From assembly GCA_018336035.1 (NCBI GenBank), contig JAGXRD010000010.1, positions 1-43,251 of the forward strand: a stretch of DNA of 43,251 nucleotides, given 5' to 3'. The notes under the pieces were generated by a model that worked only from the letters and a program-made list of their open reading frames with translations, did not search any database and had not been told where the DNA came from. Shown in pieces: positions 16,791 to 24,883 of the stretch. The stretch is from Alphaproteobacteria bacterium. GTDB lineage: Bacteria > Pseudomonadota > Alphaproteobacteria > Ferrovibrionales > Ferrovibrionaceae. Position 1 is the first letter of the stretch; each line of letters starts with the position of its first letter. The translations under genes and the position numbers were made by a program.

Positions 16791-17762
16791 TCAGTTTTTG
16801 GGGGCCGGGATTTCCGCGCCGGTCTCCAGCGACCAGAGCTTGATCACCATATCGTAGCCGCCCGAGACGCCACGTTTGCCGTCCGGCGTGAAGGCCACCG
16901 ACCAGACCGGCTTTTCATGGCCGGCAAACTGCTTCAGCTGGCGGCCATCCTTTAAATCCCACAATCGCATCAGCCGGTCGCCGCCGCCCGACAGCGCGAA
17001 GCGGCCATCCTTCGAAATCGCAATCGAGGTGATGAAGGCCGAATGTCCCGGCAGGCTGCCGATCTCGCGCTGTTCCAGCAGATCCCAGCGCTTGATCTGA
17101 CCATCGGTGCTGCCGGTCAGCGCGGTCCTGCCATCCGGCGTCACGGCGACAGCATTCACGCTGGCGCGATGGCCGGTCATTGAGAACAGTTCCTTGCCGC
17201 TGGCGACCGACCATAGCCGCACGGTCTGGTCATAGCCGACCGAGACGAGCTGCGTGTCGTCCAGCGCAAACGCCACCTGCATCACATTCGCGCTGTGACC
17301 TTCGAAAGTCTGCTCCAGCGCGTTGGTGCCCAGATTCCAGAGCTTGATGGTGCGATCCCAGCTGGCGGTGGCCAGCCTGCGGCCGTCACGGCTGAGCGCC
17401 ATACCGGCGATGTTGTTGACATGGCCGGTGAGCTTTGCCGTTGCCTTGCCGCTGGCGAGATCCCAGCGGATCACCGTGTGATCCCAGCTCGCCGACACAG
17501 CCGACTTGCCGTCGGGCAAAAACAGCACGGCATTCACGCTGGCGCTGTGGCCGTCGAGGACTTTCAGCTCGCTCTGCTTCGTCAGGTCCCAGAGCCGCAC
17601 GGTGTAGTCCCAGCTGGCGGAGAGCAAGCGGCGGCCGTCAGTGGAGATCGCGACGGCATTGACCATGGCACCGTGGCCGGCCATCTCGGCCTGCGCCGGC
17701 ACCGCGTTGCAGCCCAGCCCCAGGATCAGGGCCATCGCCGCGCTCAATCGCTGCATCTTCAT
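16791..17762 (-). CDS. Exported seven-bladed WD40 protein
   Basis: This 323-residue protein has a signal peptide (LSAAMALILGLGCNAVPAQA) followed by seven consecutive WD40 repeats of about 41 residues, each with GH near its start and SASWD/SGGYD-type turns followed by xLWDL. That is enough for one closed beta-propeller with no other domain. The start is ATG 17762; a longer frame to 18263 overlaps the FDH gamma gene and is rejected. It follows the FDH operon terminator, so it likely has its own promoter. A periplasmic scaffold role for FDH or cytochrome c is inferred only from position. Confidence 0.87.
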   Translation of the reverse strand: MKMQRLSAAMALILGLGCNAVPAQAEMAGHGAMVNAVAISTDGRRLLSASWDYTVRLWDLTKQSELKVLDGHSASVNAVLFLPDGKSAVSASWDHTVIRWDLASGKATAKLTGHVNNIAGMALSRDGRRLATASWDRTIKLWNLGTNALEQTFEGHSANVMQVAFALDDTQLVSVGYDQTVRLWSVASGKELFSMTGHRASVNAVAVTPDGRTALTGSTDGQIKRWDLLEQREIGSLPGHSAFITSIAISKDGRFALSGGGDRLMRLWDLKDGRQLKQFAGHEKPVWSVAFTPDGKRGVSGGYDMVIKLWSLETGAEIPAPKN

Positions 17763-17802
17763 GCGTCTATCATGGCGGCGCACCGCCACATTGCAAGCAA
17801 CG

Positions 17803-17832
17803 AAAAAGGGCGGGGAAAACCCCGCCCTTTTT
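17803..17832 (-). terminator. Intrinsic terminator of the FDH operon
   Basis: The stem GGGCGGGG/CCCCGCCC with a 4-nt AAAA loop is flanked by A5 and T5, so it can act on both strands. It sits 22 bp beyond the FDH gamma stop and separates that operon from the WD40 gene. Confidence 0.88.
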
Positions 17833-17854
17833 GCTTTACCCGAACTTGGCTGGC

Positions 17855-18823
17855 CTAGTCGTCGCCGGCGCCGCGCGTCGTCGCGTCGCGGGCCCAGAGG
17901 CTGTGATGCTCCTTGGCCCAGTTGGTGTCGACCTGGCCCGAACCCATCGCATCGAAGGCGCCTTCCATGCCGATGGTGCCGATGTAGATGTGACCCAGGA
18001 TCACCGCCACCATCAGGATACCGGCAATCGCATGCACCAGCTGCGCCAGCTGCATGCCGGCGATGTCGGTGACGTAGAAGGGGAACATCAGGATGTAGCC
18101 GCTGATCGCCAGCGCCAGCGAACCCAGCACGACCAGCCAGAACAGCAGCTTCTGGCCGGCATTGAACTTGCCGGCCGGCGGATGGGCACCCTTCTTCATG
18201 ATGCCGCCGCCCTGACGCAGCCATTCCATGTCGACAGCGTTCGGGATGTTGTGGGCGATCCACAGCACCGCCATCAGGAAGACACCCAGCACGAACGGGA
18301 AGCTGAGGAAGTTATGCGACAGCTTGCCGAAGGCGCTGAAGGCCGTGAAGGCTTCGGGGCCGATCAACGGCAGCAGCAGCGTCTTGCCGAAGGAAATGTT
18401 CAGCCCGCTGATGCCCAGGATGATGAAGCAGATCGCCGTCAGCCAGTGGGCAAAGCGTTCGGTGCCCTTGAAGCGCTCGATGGTGCGGCCCGACATGCCG
18501 TGCTCGACCTTGATACGGCCGCGGATCGCCAGGAAGGCGGCCAGCGCCACGACAGTGAGCACCAGCAGCCAGCCGCCGACGGATTTCACCGGGCCTTCCA
18601 GCGTCTGGCGCCATTCGCGGCCCTGCGGCTGGATCAGCACGCCCGACTTGGCATCGGGGATCGAGACGCGGCCGGCGACCGGCGCGCCCTTCAGCTGCTG
18701 CAGCAAAGCGGCTTCATCGGCCTGCGTTGCCTGCTGGGCGGTTGCCGGAGTCATGCTGCCGACACTGAGCAGAAGGCCGAGGGCCAGGGCGGCCCAGACC
18801 TTACGCGAGTTGAAAAGGTTCAT
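17855..18823 (-). CDS. fdhC: Formate dehydrogenase gamma subunit (membrane cytochrome b)
   Basis: This 322-residue protein has an N-terminal signal-like helix (AALALGLLLSVGSM), a ~70-residue polar region, and then a cytochrome b556-type membrane domain with about four to five spans. Family marks are RFKGTERFAHWLTAICFIILGISGL, GKLSHNFLSFPFVLG, and HAIAGILMVAVILGHIYIGT, whose histidines are candidate haem b ligands. It anchors the catalytic subunits and passes electrons to quinone. The start at 18823 follows GGGAG. It is longer than the ~217-residue FdnI type because of the N-terminal extension. It is the last gene of the structural operon. Confidence 0.93.
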   Translation of the reverse strand: MNLFNSRKVWAALALGLLLSVGSMTPATAQQATQADEAALLQQLKGAPVAGRVSIPDAKSGVLIQPQGREWRQTLEGPVKSVGGWLLVLTVVALAAFLAIRGRIKVEHGMSGRTIERFKGTERFAHWLTAICFIILGISGLNISFGKTLLLPLIGPEAFTAFSAFGKLSHNFLSFPFVLGVFLMAVLWIAHNIPNAVDMEWLRQGGGIMKKGAHPPAGKFNAGQKLLFWLVVLGSLALAISGYILMFPFYVTDIAGMQLAQLVHAIAGILMVAVILGHIYIGTIGMEGAFDAMGSGQVDTNWAKEHHSLWARDATTRGAGDD

Positions 18824-18846
18824 GCTGTTTCTCCCTCTCAACGCGC

Positions 18847-19440
18847 TCAGGCCGCGCTGCCCTTGTAGGCCGTAGCCCAGCCCCAGGCACCCGAACCGTA
18901 GCCACGGCGGCTGACGCGCTCCTTGTAGATCTGCGCGATCACATCGCCGTCGCCGGCGAGCAGTGCCTTGGTCGAGCACATCTCGGCGCAAAGCGGCAGC
19001 TTGCCTTCGGCCAGGCGGTTGGCGCCGTATTTGGCATATTCTTCCTTGGTGTTGTCGGCTTCGGGGCCGCCGGCGCAGAAGGTGCATTTGTCCATCTTGC
19101 CGCGGCTGCCGAAATTGCCGACCTGCGGATACTGCGGCGCGCCGAACGGGCAGGCATAGAAGCAGTAGCCGCAACCGATGCACAGGTCCTTGGAATGCAG
19201 GACCACACCATCATCGGTCTTGTAGAAGCAGTCGACCGGGCAGACCGCCATGCAGGGCGCATCTTCGCAATGCATGCAGGCCATCGAGATCGAGCGCTCG
19301 CCCTTCTCGCCGTCATTCAGGGTGACGACGCGGCGACGGTTGATGCCCCAAGGCACTTCGTTTTCGTTCTTGCAGGCGGTGACGCAGGCGTTGCATTCGA
19401 TGCAGCGCTCGGAGTCGCAGAGGAATTTCATGCGAGCCAT
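18847..19440 (-). CDS. fdhB: Formate dehydrogenase beta subunit (4x 4Fe-4S)
   Basis: This 197-residue ferredoxin-like subunit has sixteen-cysteine-type wiring for four 4Fe-4S clusters: CIECNACVTACKNE near the start, CMHCEDAPCMAVCP, CIGCGYCFYACP, and CTFC...CAEMC toward the C-terminus. It relays electrons from the molybdenum subunit to the gamma cytochrome. The C-terminal membrane helix of E. coli FdnH/FdoH is absent, so membrane attachment must come from the gamma subunit. It lies 12 bp after the alpha gene and 23 bp before the gamma gene. Confidence 0.95.
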   Translation of the reverse strand: MARMKFLCDSERCIECNACVTACKNENEVPWGINRRRVVTLNDGEKGERSISMACMHCEDAPCMAVCPVDCFYKTDDGVVLHSKDLCIGCGYCFYACPFGAPQYPQVGNFGSRGKMDKCTFCAGGPEADNTKEEYAKYGANRLAEGKLPLCAEMCSTKALLAGDGDVIAQIYKERVSRRGYGSGAWGWATAYKGSAA

Positions 19441-19452
19441 GATCGTATCTCC

Positions 19453-22362
19453 TTACGCGCTCGGCCCGGCCGCTTCGATGCGGCAGAGCGTCGCCTTATT
19501 CTCATGCATATGGGTGACCGGGTCGTAGCCGTAGGTAGTCACGCCGTTGACGGACTCGCCCAGCACGATCGGATCGGCGCCCGGCGGATAGTTCTTGCGC
19601 TGGTCCACACCCTGCCAGAAGCCGGAGAAGTGGAAGGGCATGAAGGCCACACCCTTGCCGACGCGCGGCGTCACCATGGCCTTGACCTTGGCCTTGGCGT
19701 TGTTCTCGGGACCGTAGACCCAGACATTCTGGCCTTCCTTGATGCCAAGGCGGGCCGCGTCTTCCGGGTTGATCTCGACGAACATGTCCTGCTGCAGTTC
19801 GGCCAGCCACTTGTTCGAGCGGGTTTCTTCGCCGCCGCCCTCATATTCGACCAGTCGGCCGGAGGTGAGGATGATCGGGAAGTCCTTGCTGACATCCTTG
19901 TCCTGGATGCTCTTGCCCAGATGCGGCAGGCGATAATCGCGCCGGTCGGCCATGGCCGGATACTTGGCGACGAGATCACGCCGCGAGCTGTAGATCGGCT
20001 CGCGATGCACCGGGATCGGATCGGGCAGGCCGAAGGCATTGGCACGCGCCTTGGCATTGCCCATGGCCTGAACGCCATGCGCCATGCAGACGCGGATGAT
20101 GCCGCAGCTATAGTCGATCGCCCAGCCGACCGCATCCGGATTGTTGCCGCCGATCTTTTCGATCGTGGCGCGTTCCGTATCGGTCAGTTCCTTGTCCCAG
20201 CCCATCTTCTTGAGCAGGCCGTAGGTGAATTCGGGATGACCGTCCTGGATCTCCGAATCCTTCGGATAGGAGCCGTCGGCCAGCAGCGAGACGCCGTTGC
20301 GTTCCACGCCGAAGCGGGCACGGAAGGCGCCGCCGCCGTCTTTCACCGGCAGGTTGGTGTTGTAGAGCACATGGGTGCCCGGATGCTTCATTTCCGGCGT
20401 GCCCCAGCACGGCCAGGGCAGGCCGTAGAACTCGCCCTTCAGCGGGCCCTTGGTGGCGCGCAGGCTGACGATGTCGAAATCGGCCTGATGCGCCATATGC
20501 TCCTTCAGGCGCTCGGGCGACTGGCCCGAATAGCCGATGGAGACGGTGCCCTTGTTGAATTCGCGGGTGATGTCCTCGACATTCGGCTCATCGCCTGCGT
20601 CGATCTTGATGTTCTTGAACATCTCCTGATCGAAGCCGAGCTTCTTGGCCAGCTTGTACAGGATCCAGTGATCGGGCTTCGACTCGAAGACCGGCGGCAC
20701 GATCTGCTCGCCCCACTGCAGCGAACGGTTCGAGGCGGTGCGCGAACCGCGGGTCTCAAGCTGGGTGCAGGCCGGCAGCAGATAGGTGCCGTTCTTGCGG
20801 TCCGGCAGCGCGGCGGCGGTGGTCGGATGCGGATCGACCACGACCATCAGCTCGACCTTCTCCATGCCGGTGCGCATCTCGGGCATACGCGGCACGGTGT
20901 TGCCGCCATGGCCCCAGAAGAACATCGCCTTGACGTTGTCGGGCTGCTCCAGGTCCTTCTTGTCGACCAGCACGGCGTCGAACCAGCGGGTCGACGGGAT
21001 GCCCTTGGTCTCCATGAACTTCTTGTCCTGGAAACGGCCGAGCAGATAGTTGTAGTCGACGTCCCAGACGCGGGCCCAATGCTTCCAGGCGCCTTCAACC
21101 AGGCCGTAATAGGCCGGCAGCGTGGTGACGTCGAGGCCAAGGTCGGTGCAGCCCTGGACGTTGCAGTGGCCGCGGAAGATGTTGGCGCCGCCGCCCTCGA
21201 TACCGATATTGCCGAGTGCGAGCTGCAGGATCGACAGCGCGCGCACGTTGGCGGTGCCGACGGTGTGCTGGGTCACGCCCATGCACCAGATCAGCGTGCC
21301 GGGACGGTTCTTGGCAAAGGTCTCGGCGACGCGCTTCATCTGCGCGCCGGGCACGCCGGTCACGCGCTCGACCTCTTCCGGATTCCACTTGGCGACTTCG
21401 GCGCGGATGTCATCCATGCCGTAGACGCGCTGGCGGATGTATTCCTTGTCTTCCCAGCCATTCTCGAAGATGTGCCAGAGCAGGCCGTAGATGGTGGGAA
21501 TATCGGTGCCCGGGCGGATGCGCACATATTCGGTGGCATGCGCGGCGGTGCGGGTGAAGCGCGGATCGATCACGATCAGCGGCGCCTTGTTCTGCTCCTT
21601 GCCGCGCAGCACATGCTGCAGCGACACCGGATGCGCCTCGGCGGGGTTGCCGCCCATGATGATCATCGACTTCGAATTGTGAATGTCGTTGTACGAATTC
21701 GTCATCGCGCCGTAGCCCCAGGTATTGGCTACGCCGGCAACGGTGGTCGAGTGGCAGATACGCGCCTGGTGGTCGATATTGTTGGTGCCCCAGAAGGCGG
21801 CGAACTTGCGGAACAGGTAGCCGCCCTCGTTGGAGAACTTGGCCGAACCGAGCCAGTAAGCCGATTCCGGGCCCGACTTCTGGCGGATCTCGAGCAGCTT
21901 GTCGCCGATCTCGTTGATCGCGACATCCCAGCTGATGCGGGTCCATTTCCCGTCAACCAGCTTCATCGGATATTTCAGGCGGCGGTCGCCATGGGTCAGT
22001 TCACGGATCGAGGCGCCCTTGGCGCAGTGGGTGCCGAGATTGATCGGGCTTTCCCAGCTCGGCTCCTGGCCGACCCAGACGCCATTCTCGACTTCGGCGG
22101 TGACGGTGCAGCCGACCGAGCAATGCGTGCAGATATTCTTCTTCTTGACGATGTTGCCGCTGGCCGACGGCATCGCCTTGGCCTGCTTCACCATGGCGGG
22201 CGTCAGCGCAGATACGGCGGCAAGGCCACCGGCGGCAAGGCCTGAGGCTTTCAGGAAACCACGGCGGTCCATGGTCTGCAGCGCGGCGCCGGCCAGAATG
22301 CCCGACAGCTTGCCGGACTTCTGCGGCGCAACGCCGGTGGTAGAGCTTTTCTTGATCAACAT
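19453..22362 (-). CDS. fdhA: Formate dehydrogenase alpha subunit (Mo/W-bisMGD)
   Basis: This 969-residue catalytic subunit oxidises formate to CO2. A twin-arginine signal (MDRRGFLKASG, Arg33-Arg34) indicates Tat export to the periplasmic side. The N-terminal 4Fe-4S cluster is bound by Cys78, Cys81, Cys85 and Cys113. The metal ligand is Cys203 with the adjacent catalytic His204 (DHQARICHSTTV), so this is a cysteine and not a selenocysteine enzyme. Later blocks (GVTQHTVGTANVRA, GNIGIEGGGANIFRGHCN) match FDH-N/O type subunits, and the C-terminus carries the cofactor-binding barrel. The product depends on MoeA, MobA/B and FdhD encoded nearby. Confidence 0.96.
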   Translation of the reverse strand: MLIKKSSTTGVAPQKSGKLSGILAGAALQTMDRRGFLKASGLAAGGLAAVSALTPAMVKQAKAMPSASGNIVKKKNICTHCSVGCTVTAEVENGVWVGQEPSWESPINLGTHCAKGASIRELTHGDRRLKYPMKLVDGKWTRISWDVAINEIGDKLLEIRQKSGPESAYWLGSAKFSNEGGYLFRKFAAFWGTNNIDHQARICHSTTVAGVANTWGYGAMTNSYNDIHNSKSMIIMGGNPAEAHPVSLQHVLRGKEQNKAPLIVIDPRFTRTAAHATEYVRIRPGTDIPTIYGLLWHIFENGWEDKEYIRQRVYGMDDIRAEVAKWNPEEVERVTGVPGAQMKRVAETFAKNRPGTLIWCMGVTQHTVGTANVRALSILQLALGNIGIEGGGANIFRGHCNVQGCTDLGLDVTTLPAYYGLVEGAWKHWARVWDVDYNYLLGRFQDKKFMETKGIPSTRWFDAVLVDKKDLEQPDNVKAMFFWGHGGNTVPRMPEMRTGMEKVELMVVVDPHPTTAAALPDRKNGTYLLPACTQLETRGSRTASNRSLQWGEQIVPPVFESKPDHWILYKLAKKLGFDQEMFKNIKIDAGDEPNVEDITREFNKGTVSIGYSGQSPERLKEHMAHQADFDIVSLRATKGPLKGEFYGLPWPCWGTPEMKHPGTHVLYNTNLPVKDGGGAFRARFGVERNGVSLLADGSYPKDSEIQDGHPEFTYGLLKKMGWDKELTDTERATIEKIGGNNPDAVGWAIDYSCGIIRVCMAHGVQAMGNAKARANAFGLPDPIPVHREPIYSSRRDLVAKYPAMADRRDYRLPHLGKSIQDKDVSKDFPIILTSGRLVEYEGGGEETRSNKWLAELQQDMFVEINPEDAARLGIKEGQNVWVYGPENNAKAKVKAMVTPRVGKGVAFMPFHFSGFWQGVDQRKNYPPGADPIVLGESVNGVTTYGYDPVTHMHENKATLCRIEAAGPSA

Positions 22363-22424
22363 GGGGCTCTCCGTATTCGGGAGTTCGTTCAGTTAAGGGC
22401 TGGTCGGTGTGAGCCTGCGGGCGC

Positions 22425-22628
22425 TCAGAGCCGGTTGCTCTCGTAGTAGCGCTTCACATGCTCGGTTTCCTTGTAGCGCTGCTTCTTGCGCGTCTCGGCA
22501 TTCTCGGGCGCGGCAGCGGCCGGCTCCGGCGAGATGGCGACGGTCGCGACGGCAGCCGCAGCGGCGCCGGTGCCGGCGGCGCGCAGGAAGCTGCGACGAT
22601 CCAGAGTTTCCTTCTTGTCCTTGCTCAT
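22425..22628 (-). CDS. Small Tat-signal protein of the formate dehydrogenase region
   Basis: This 67-residue protein starts MSKDKKETLDRRSFLRAAG, a twin-arginine signal, continues with an alanine-rich hydrophobic stretch, and ends in a short charged tail (KQRYKETEHVKRYYESNRL). It matches the known small formate-dehydrogenase-region Tat family. GGAGG precedes ATG 22628; a 17-residue upstream extension is rejected. It lies between the chaperone and alpha-subunit genes. Its role is not established. It may anchor or escort FDH through Tat export, or remain as a small membrane subunit. Confidence 0.9.
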   Translation of the reverse strand: MSKDKKETLDRRSFLRAAGTGAAAAAVATVAISPEPAAAAPENAETRKKQRYKETEHVKRYYESNRL

Positions 22629-22662
22629 GGCAGGTCCTCCATTCCAATTCGGTGCGGGCCGC

Positions 22663-23484
22663 TCAGGCGGCCATGGCAAATGCCTGGGTTTCGATGGTCA
22701 TGAACAGCCGGCCGATGGTGCCGACCGGCTTGTAAAGTTTCGCGCTGGCGGCCTGTTCGAGATCGGCGAAGAACCGCTCGCCCCAGGGTGCCAGATGCTG
22801 CTGGTACAGGCGTTCCTGCGTCTTCAGTTCGGCCGGGCCGCGCCCGTCGCCGCCGCGGATCAGCAGTGCCATCAATTCGCACAGCGCGCCCATGTGATCT
22901 TCCGGCTCCGCCACATCATCGGCGCGGGCATAACCGAGCTTCTCCATGTCGCCGCGCAGCTTGGCCAGCGGGCGCTCATACAGGAAACCGGTGCGGTAGA
23001 AGGAGGCATAGGGCACCAGCTCGCCGCGCGGCAGGCCGATGAACAGCGTGTCGTATTCGTCCTGCGCGCGCTCCAGCGAGGTGCTGCGCGCAGCCTCGGC
23101 CAGCGCGGCCAGGGCCTGGCCCATCGCGCTGTCGTCGCCTTTCAGCTGGGCCAGCGCGGTCAGCAAGGCGGTATCGGGACGGCGCGCCAGCGCGCGGCCG
23201 AGCAGCGCGTAAATCTGCGCGCGCCAGAGATCTTCTTCGGGAATGGACGGCAGGGCGTCGGGCGCCTGGGCATCGGGATAAAGATCGGGACGCAGGTCGT
23301 GGCGCGTCACCTGGCCGCCGGTCGCGGTCTCGATCGCCAGAACGTATTCGCCGGGCACGCGGTCGGCCTTGTTCAGCCAATGCCAGACATTGGCCTGCTT
23401 GACGCCAAGCAGCCGCGCGAGCTGGGTCTGCCCGCCCACGACTTCGATAGCTTTTGCCAGTGCGCTGCCCACGAATCCTCCCAC
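22663..23484 (-). CDS. TorD-family FDH chaperone with N-terminal YdaS-like HTH
   Basis: This 273-residue protein has two parts. Residues about 6-68 form a Cro/YdaS-like HTH (AIEVVGGQTQLARLLGVKQA, then VPGEYVLAIETATGG and VTRHDLRPDLYP). Residues about 80-270 are an all-helical TorD-type chaperone (LWRAQIYALLGRALA, EYDTLFIGLPRGELVPYASF, EPEDHMGALCELMALLI). TorD proteins bind Tat signals of molybdoenzymes until cofactor insertion is complete. Plain TorD chaperones lack the HTH, so this one may also sense apo-FDH load and control transcription. The start is GTG 23484, or GTG 23472 behind GGAGGA. Confidence 0.88.
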   Translation of the reverse strand: MGGFVGSALAKAIEVVGGQTQLARLLGVKQANVWHWLNKADRVPGEYVLAIETATGGQVTRHDLRPDLYPDAQAPDALPSIPEEDLWRAQIYALLGRALARRPDTALLTALAQLKGDDSAMGQALAALAEAARSTSLERAQDEYDTLFIGLPRGELVPYASFYRTGFLYERPLAKLRGDMEKLGYARADDVAEPEDHMGALCELMALLIRGGDGRGPAELKTQERLYQQHLAPWGERFFADLEQAASAKLYKPVGTIGRLFMTIETQAFAMAA

Positions 23485-23535
23485 CGGCGCCTAACCTACA
23501 AATTGTTTTGTCGGACGCCAACCGAAATCGGAGTA

Positions 23536-23597
23536 AGTCGCTGATTTTTCAGGACTTTTGCTGCACCTGCGAAATTTTGCAAGCGACTCTCAGTCGC
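23536..23597. promoter_or_regulatory. AGTCGC inverted repeat upstream of the FDH operon
   Basis: The 227-bp gap between the DUF3306 and chaperone genes must hold the FDH structural operon promoter. It contains the perfect inverted repeat GCGACT-CTC-AGTCGC (23583-23597) and another AGTCGC at 23536-23541. It is a candidate operator, perhaps for the HTH-TorD protein encoded next to it. I see no convincing -35/-10 pair. Confidence 0.35.
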
Positions 23598-23711
23598 ACA
23601 GGTTTACGGCAATTTTACGCGCTGAAGCCGGAGTTTTTGCCGCACTGCAACCATCTGTTTTGCCTGAATGGTTCGGGCCGGCGCGTATGGTTCCGCTAAG
23701 TTAACCGGAAT

Positions 23712-24329
23712 CTAGCTTGGCAGGGCGCCGCCATGGCGGCGGCGCGGCGGGGCCAGATCGGGCGCGGGCTCGCTCACGGACTTGTGTGCCGGTTCCGCGG
23801 CCGGCTCGTCCTGGATCGGCTGTTCGGATCTCCGCACGGCGGCGATGGCGTCGTCTTCCGGCGCCGGCAGCGCCGGCTGCGGTGTCGGCTGCAGTTGCGG
23901 ATCTTGGGCGGCTTCCGCCTGAGGGGTATCTTCCGGCTTCGGCGTCTGGCTGAAGCCGGAGAAAACCTGCTGCGCCATCTTGGCGATATTGTCGGTGGGC
24001 AGCAGCTCGCCATAGCCCGGCGCGGTGAAATCCCAGTTGTATTCGACCAGCGCCTTGTAATTCACCACGCTCGGCTCGGTCAGCCACAGCTTGCGCAGGG
24101 CCGCATTGCGCATTGCCAGCGGCACGCCTTTCTTCAGGAAAACGCTGAAGTCGCTTTCAACCGTCAGGCTGTCGATGGACGGCAGCGTGGCGAGATCGAT
24201 CTCTTCTTCTTCTGCTTCAGGCAGCGGCGCGGGTTCGGTCGCTGCAGGCGCCTGCTCCTGCTGGCGCACTTCCGCCTTGCGCTTCGACCAGCGCGACAGG
24301 AAGCCTTCGCCGCCGTCGTCCTTACTCAT
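23712..24329 (-). CDS. DUF3306 family protein
   Basis: This 205-residue protein begins MSKDDGGEGFLSRWSKRKAE, the DUF3306 start. The conserved core is FLKKGVPLAMRNAALRKLWLTEPSVVNYKALVEYNWDFTA (about 75-115, quoted in parts: KKGVP, LRKLW, NWDFTAPGY). The rest is acidic and proline/alanine-rich, probably disordered, ending in a basic RRRHGG tail. The family co-occurs with FDH and DUF3305; its function is unknown. It overlaps the DUF3305 gene by 8 bp. The longer open frame to 24689 runs through DUF3305 and is rejected. Confidence 0.86.
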   Translation of the reverse strand: MSKDDGGEGFLSRWSKRKAEVRQQEQAPAATEPAPLPEAEEEEIDLATLPSIDSLTVESDFSVFLKKGVPLAMRNAALRKLWLTEPSVVNYKALVEYNWDFTAPGYGELLPTDNIAKMAQQVFSGFSQTPKPEDTPQAEAAQDPQLQPTPQPALPAPEDDAIAAVRRSEQPIQDEPAAEPAHKSVSEPAPDLAPPRRRHGGALPS

Positions 24330-24867
24330 CTTCCGGCACCTGGCGCAGCGGATCGGATTCATACAGCCGCGTGCGCCGCGCCAGCGCTTCGGGATTGGCG
24401 CGGTCGCGCTTGCGCTTGTAATGCTCTTTGGTGGGCGGATGGCGCTGCACGTAATCCTGCATCCATTCCAGGATCGACGGCGGCATCGACACGAAATCGA
24501 CGATGTCGTCGCCGGTGTCGTTATGCGCATGCGCTTCGCCGGGATCGACCGAGGCGCCATGCAGCGCGATGCCCGGCGCTTCATCAGTGTTGCGCAGGAA
24601 GACCCAGACGGCGGGCTGCGCGCTTTCGATATTATAGGCGTAGGTTTCGCTTTCGTGGCGATACAGATGCAGCTCGGCCGGGCCGGCATAGAACTGCACC
24701 CAGTCCTCGCCTTCGCTCAGCTTGGTCCAGGGCGGCACCTCCGGCGCACCGGGCAGCACCTGCACCGGCCGCCAGCTGAAGTCCTTCCAGGGATTGTCCA
24801 GCTTGCGGCGTTCCAGGATCACGCCGACGGTGCGCGTCTCGGTTTCAGGCGGCAGGAGATCGGCCAT
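24322..24867 (-). CDS. DUF3305 family protein
   Basis: This 181-residue soluble protein matches DUF3305 by its opening TVGVILERRKLDNPWKDFSW, the EFYAG-like WVQFYAGPAELHLYRHE segment, and PPSILEWMQDYVQRHP near the end. Members accompany FDH operons and DUF3306 in proteobacteria; biochemical function is not known to me. The many aromatic residues and the lack of cysteines argue against a redox cofactor. It lies 16 bp downstream of DUF6352 and overlaps DUF3306, so it belongs to the fdhD-led operon. Confidence 0.86.
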   Translation of the reverse strand: MADLLPPETETRTVGVILERRKLDNPWKDFSWRPVQVLPGAPEVPPWTKLSEGEDWVQFYAGPAELHLYRHESETYAYNIESAQPAVWVFLRNTDEAPGIALHGASVDPGEAHAHNDTGDDIVDFVSMPPSILEWMQDYVQRHPPTKEHYKRKRDRANPEALARRTRLYESDPLRQVPEDE

Positions 24868-24883
24868 CTCTTCAGCGTCCCGC

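Noticed and set aside
19195-22245. 1016-residue open frame antisense to the FDH alpha gene
   Set aside because: It mirrors a strong, fully motif-bearing gene in a high-GC region where antisense frames stay open by codon bias. It has no recognisable domain.
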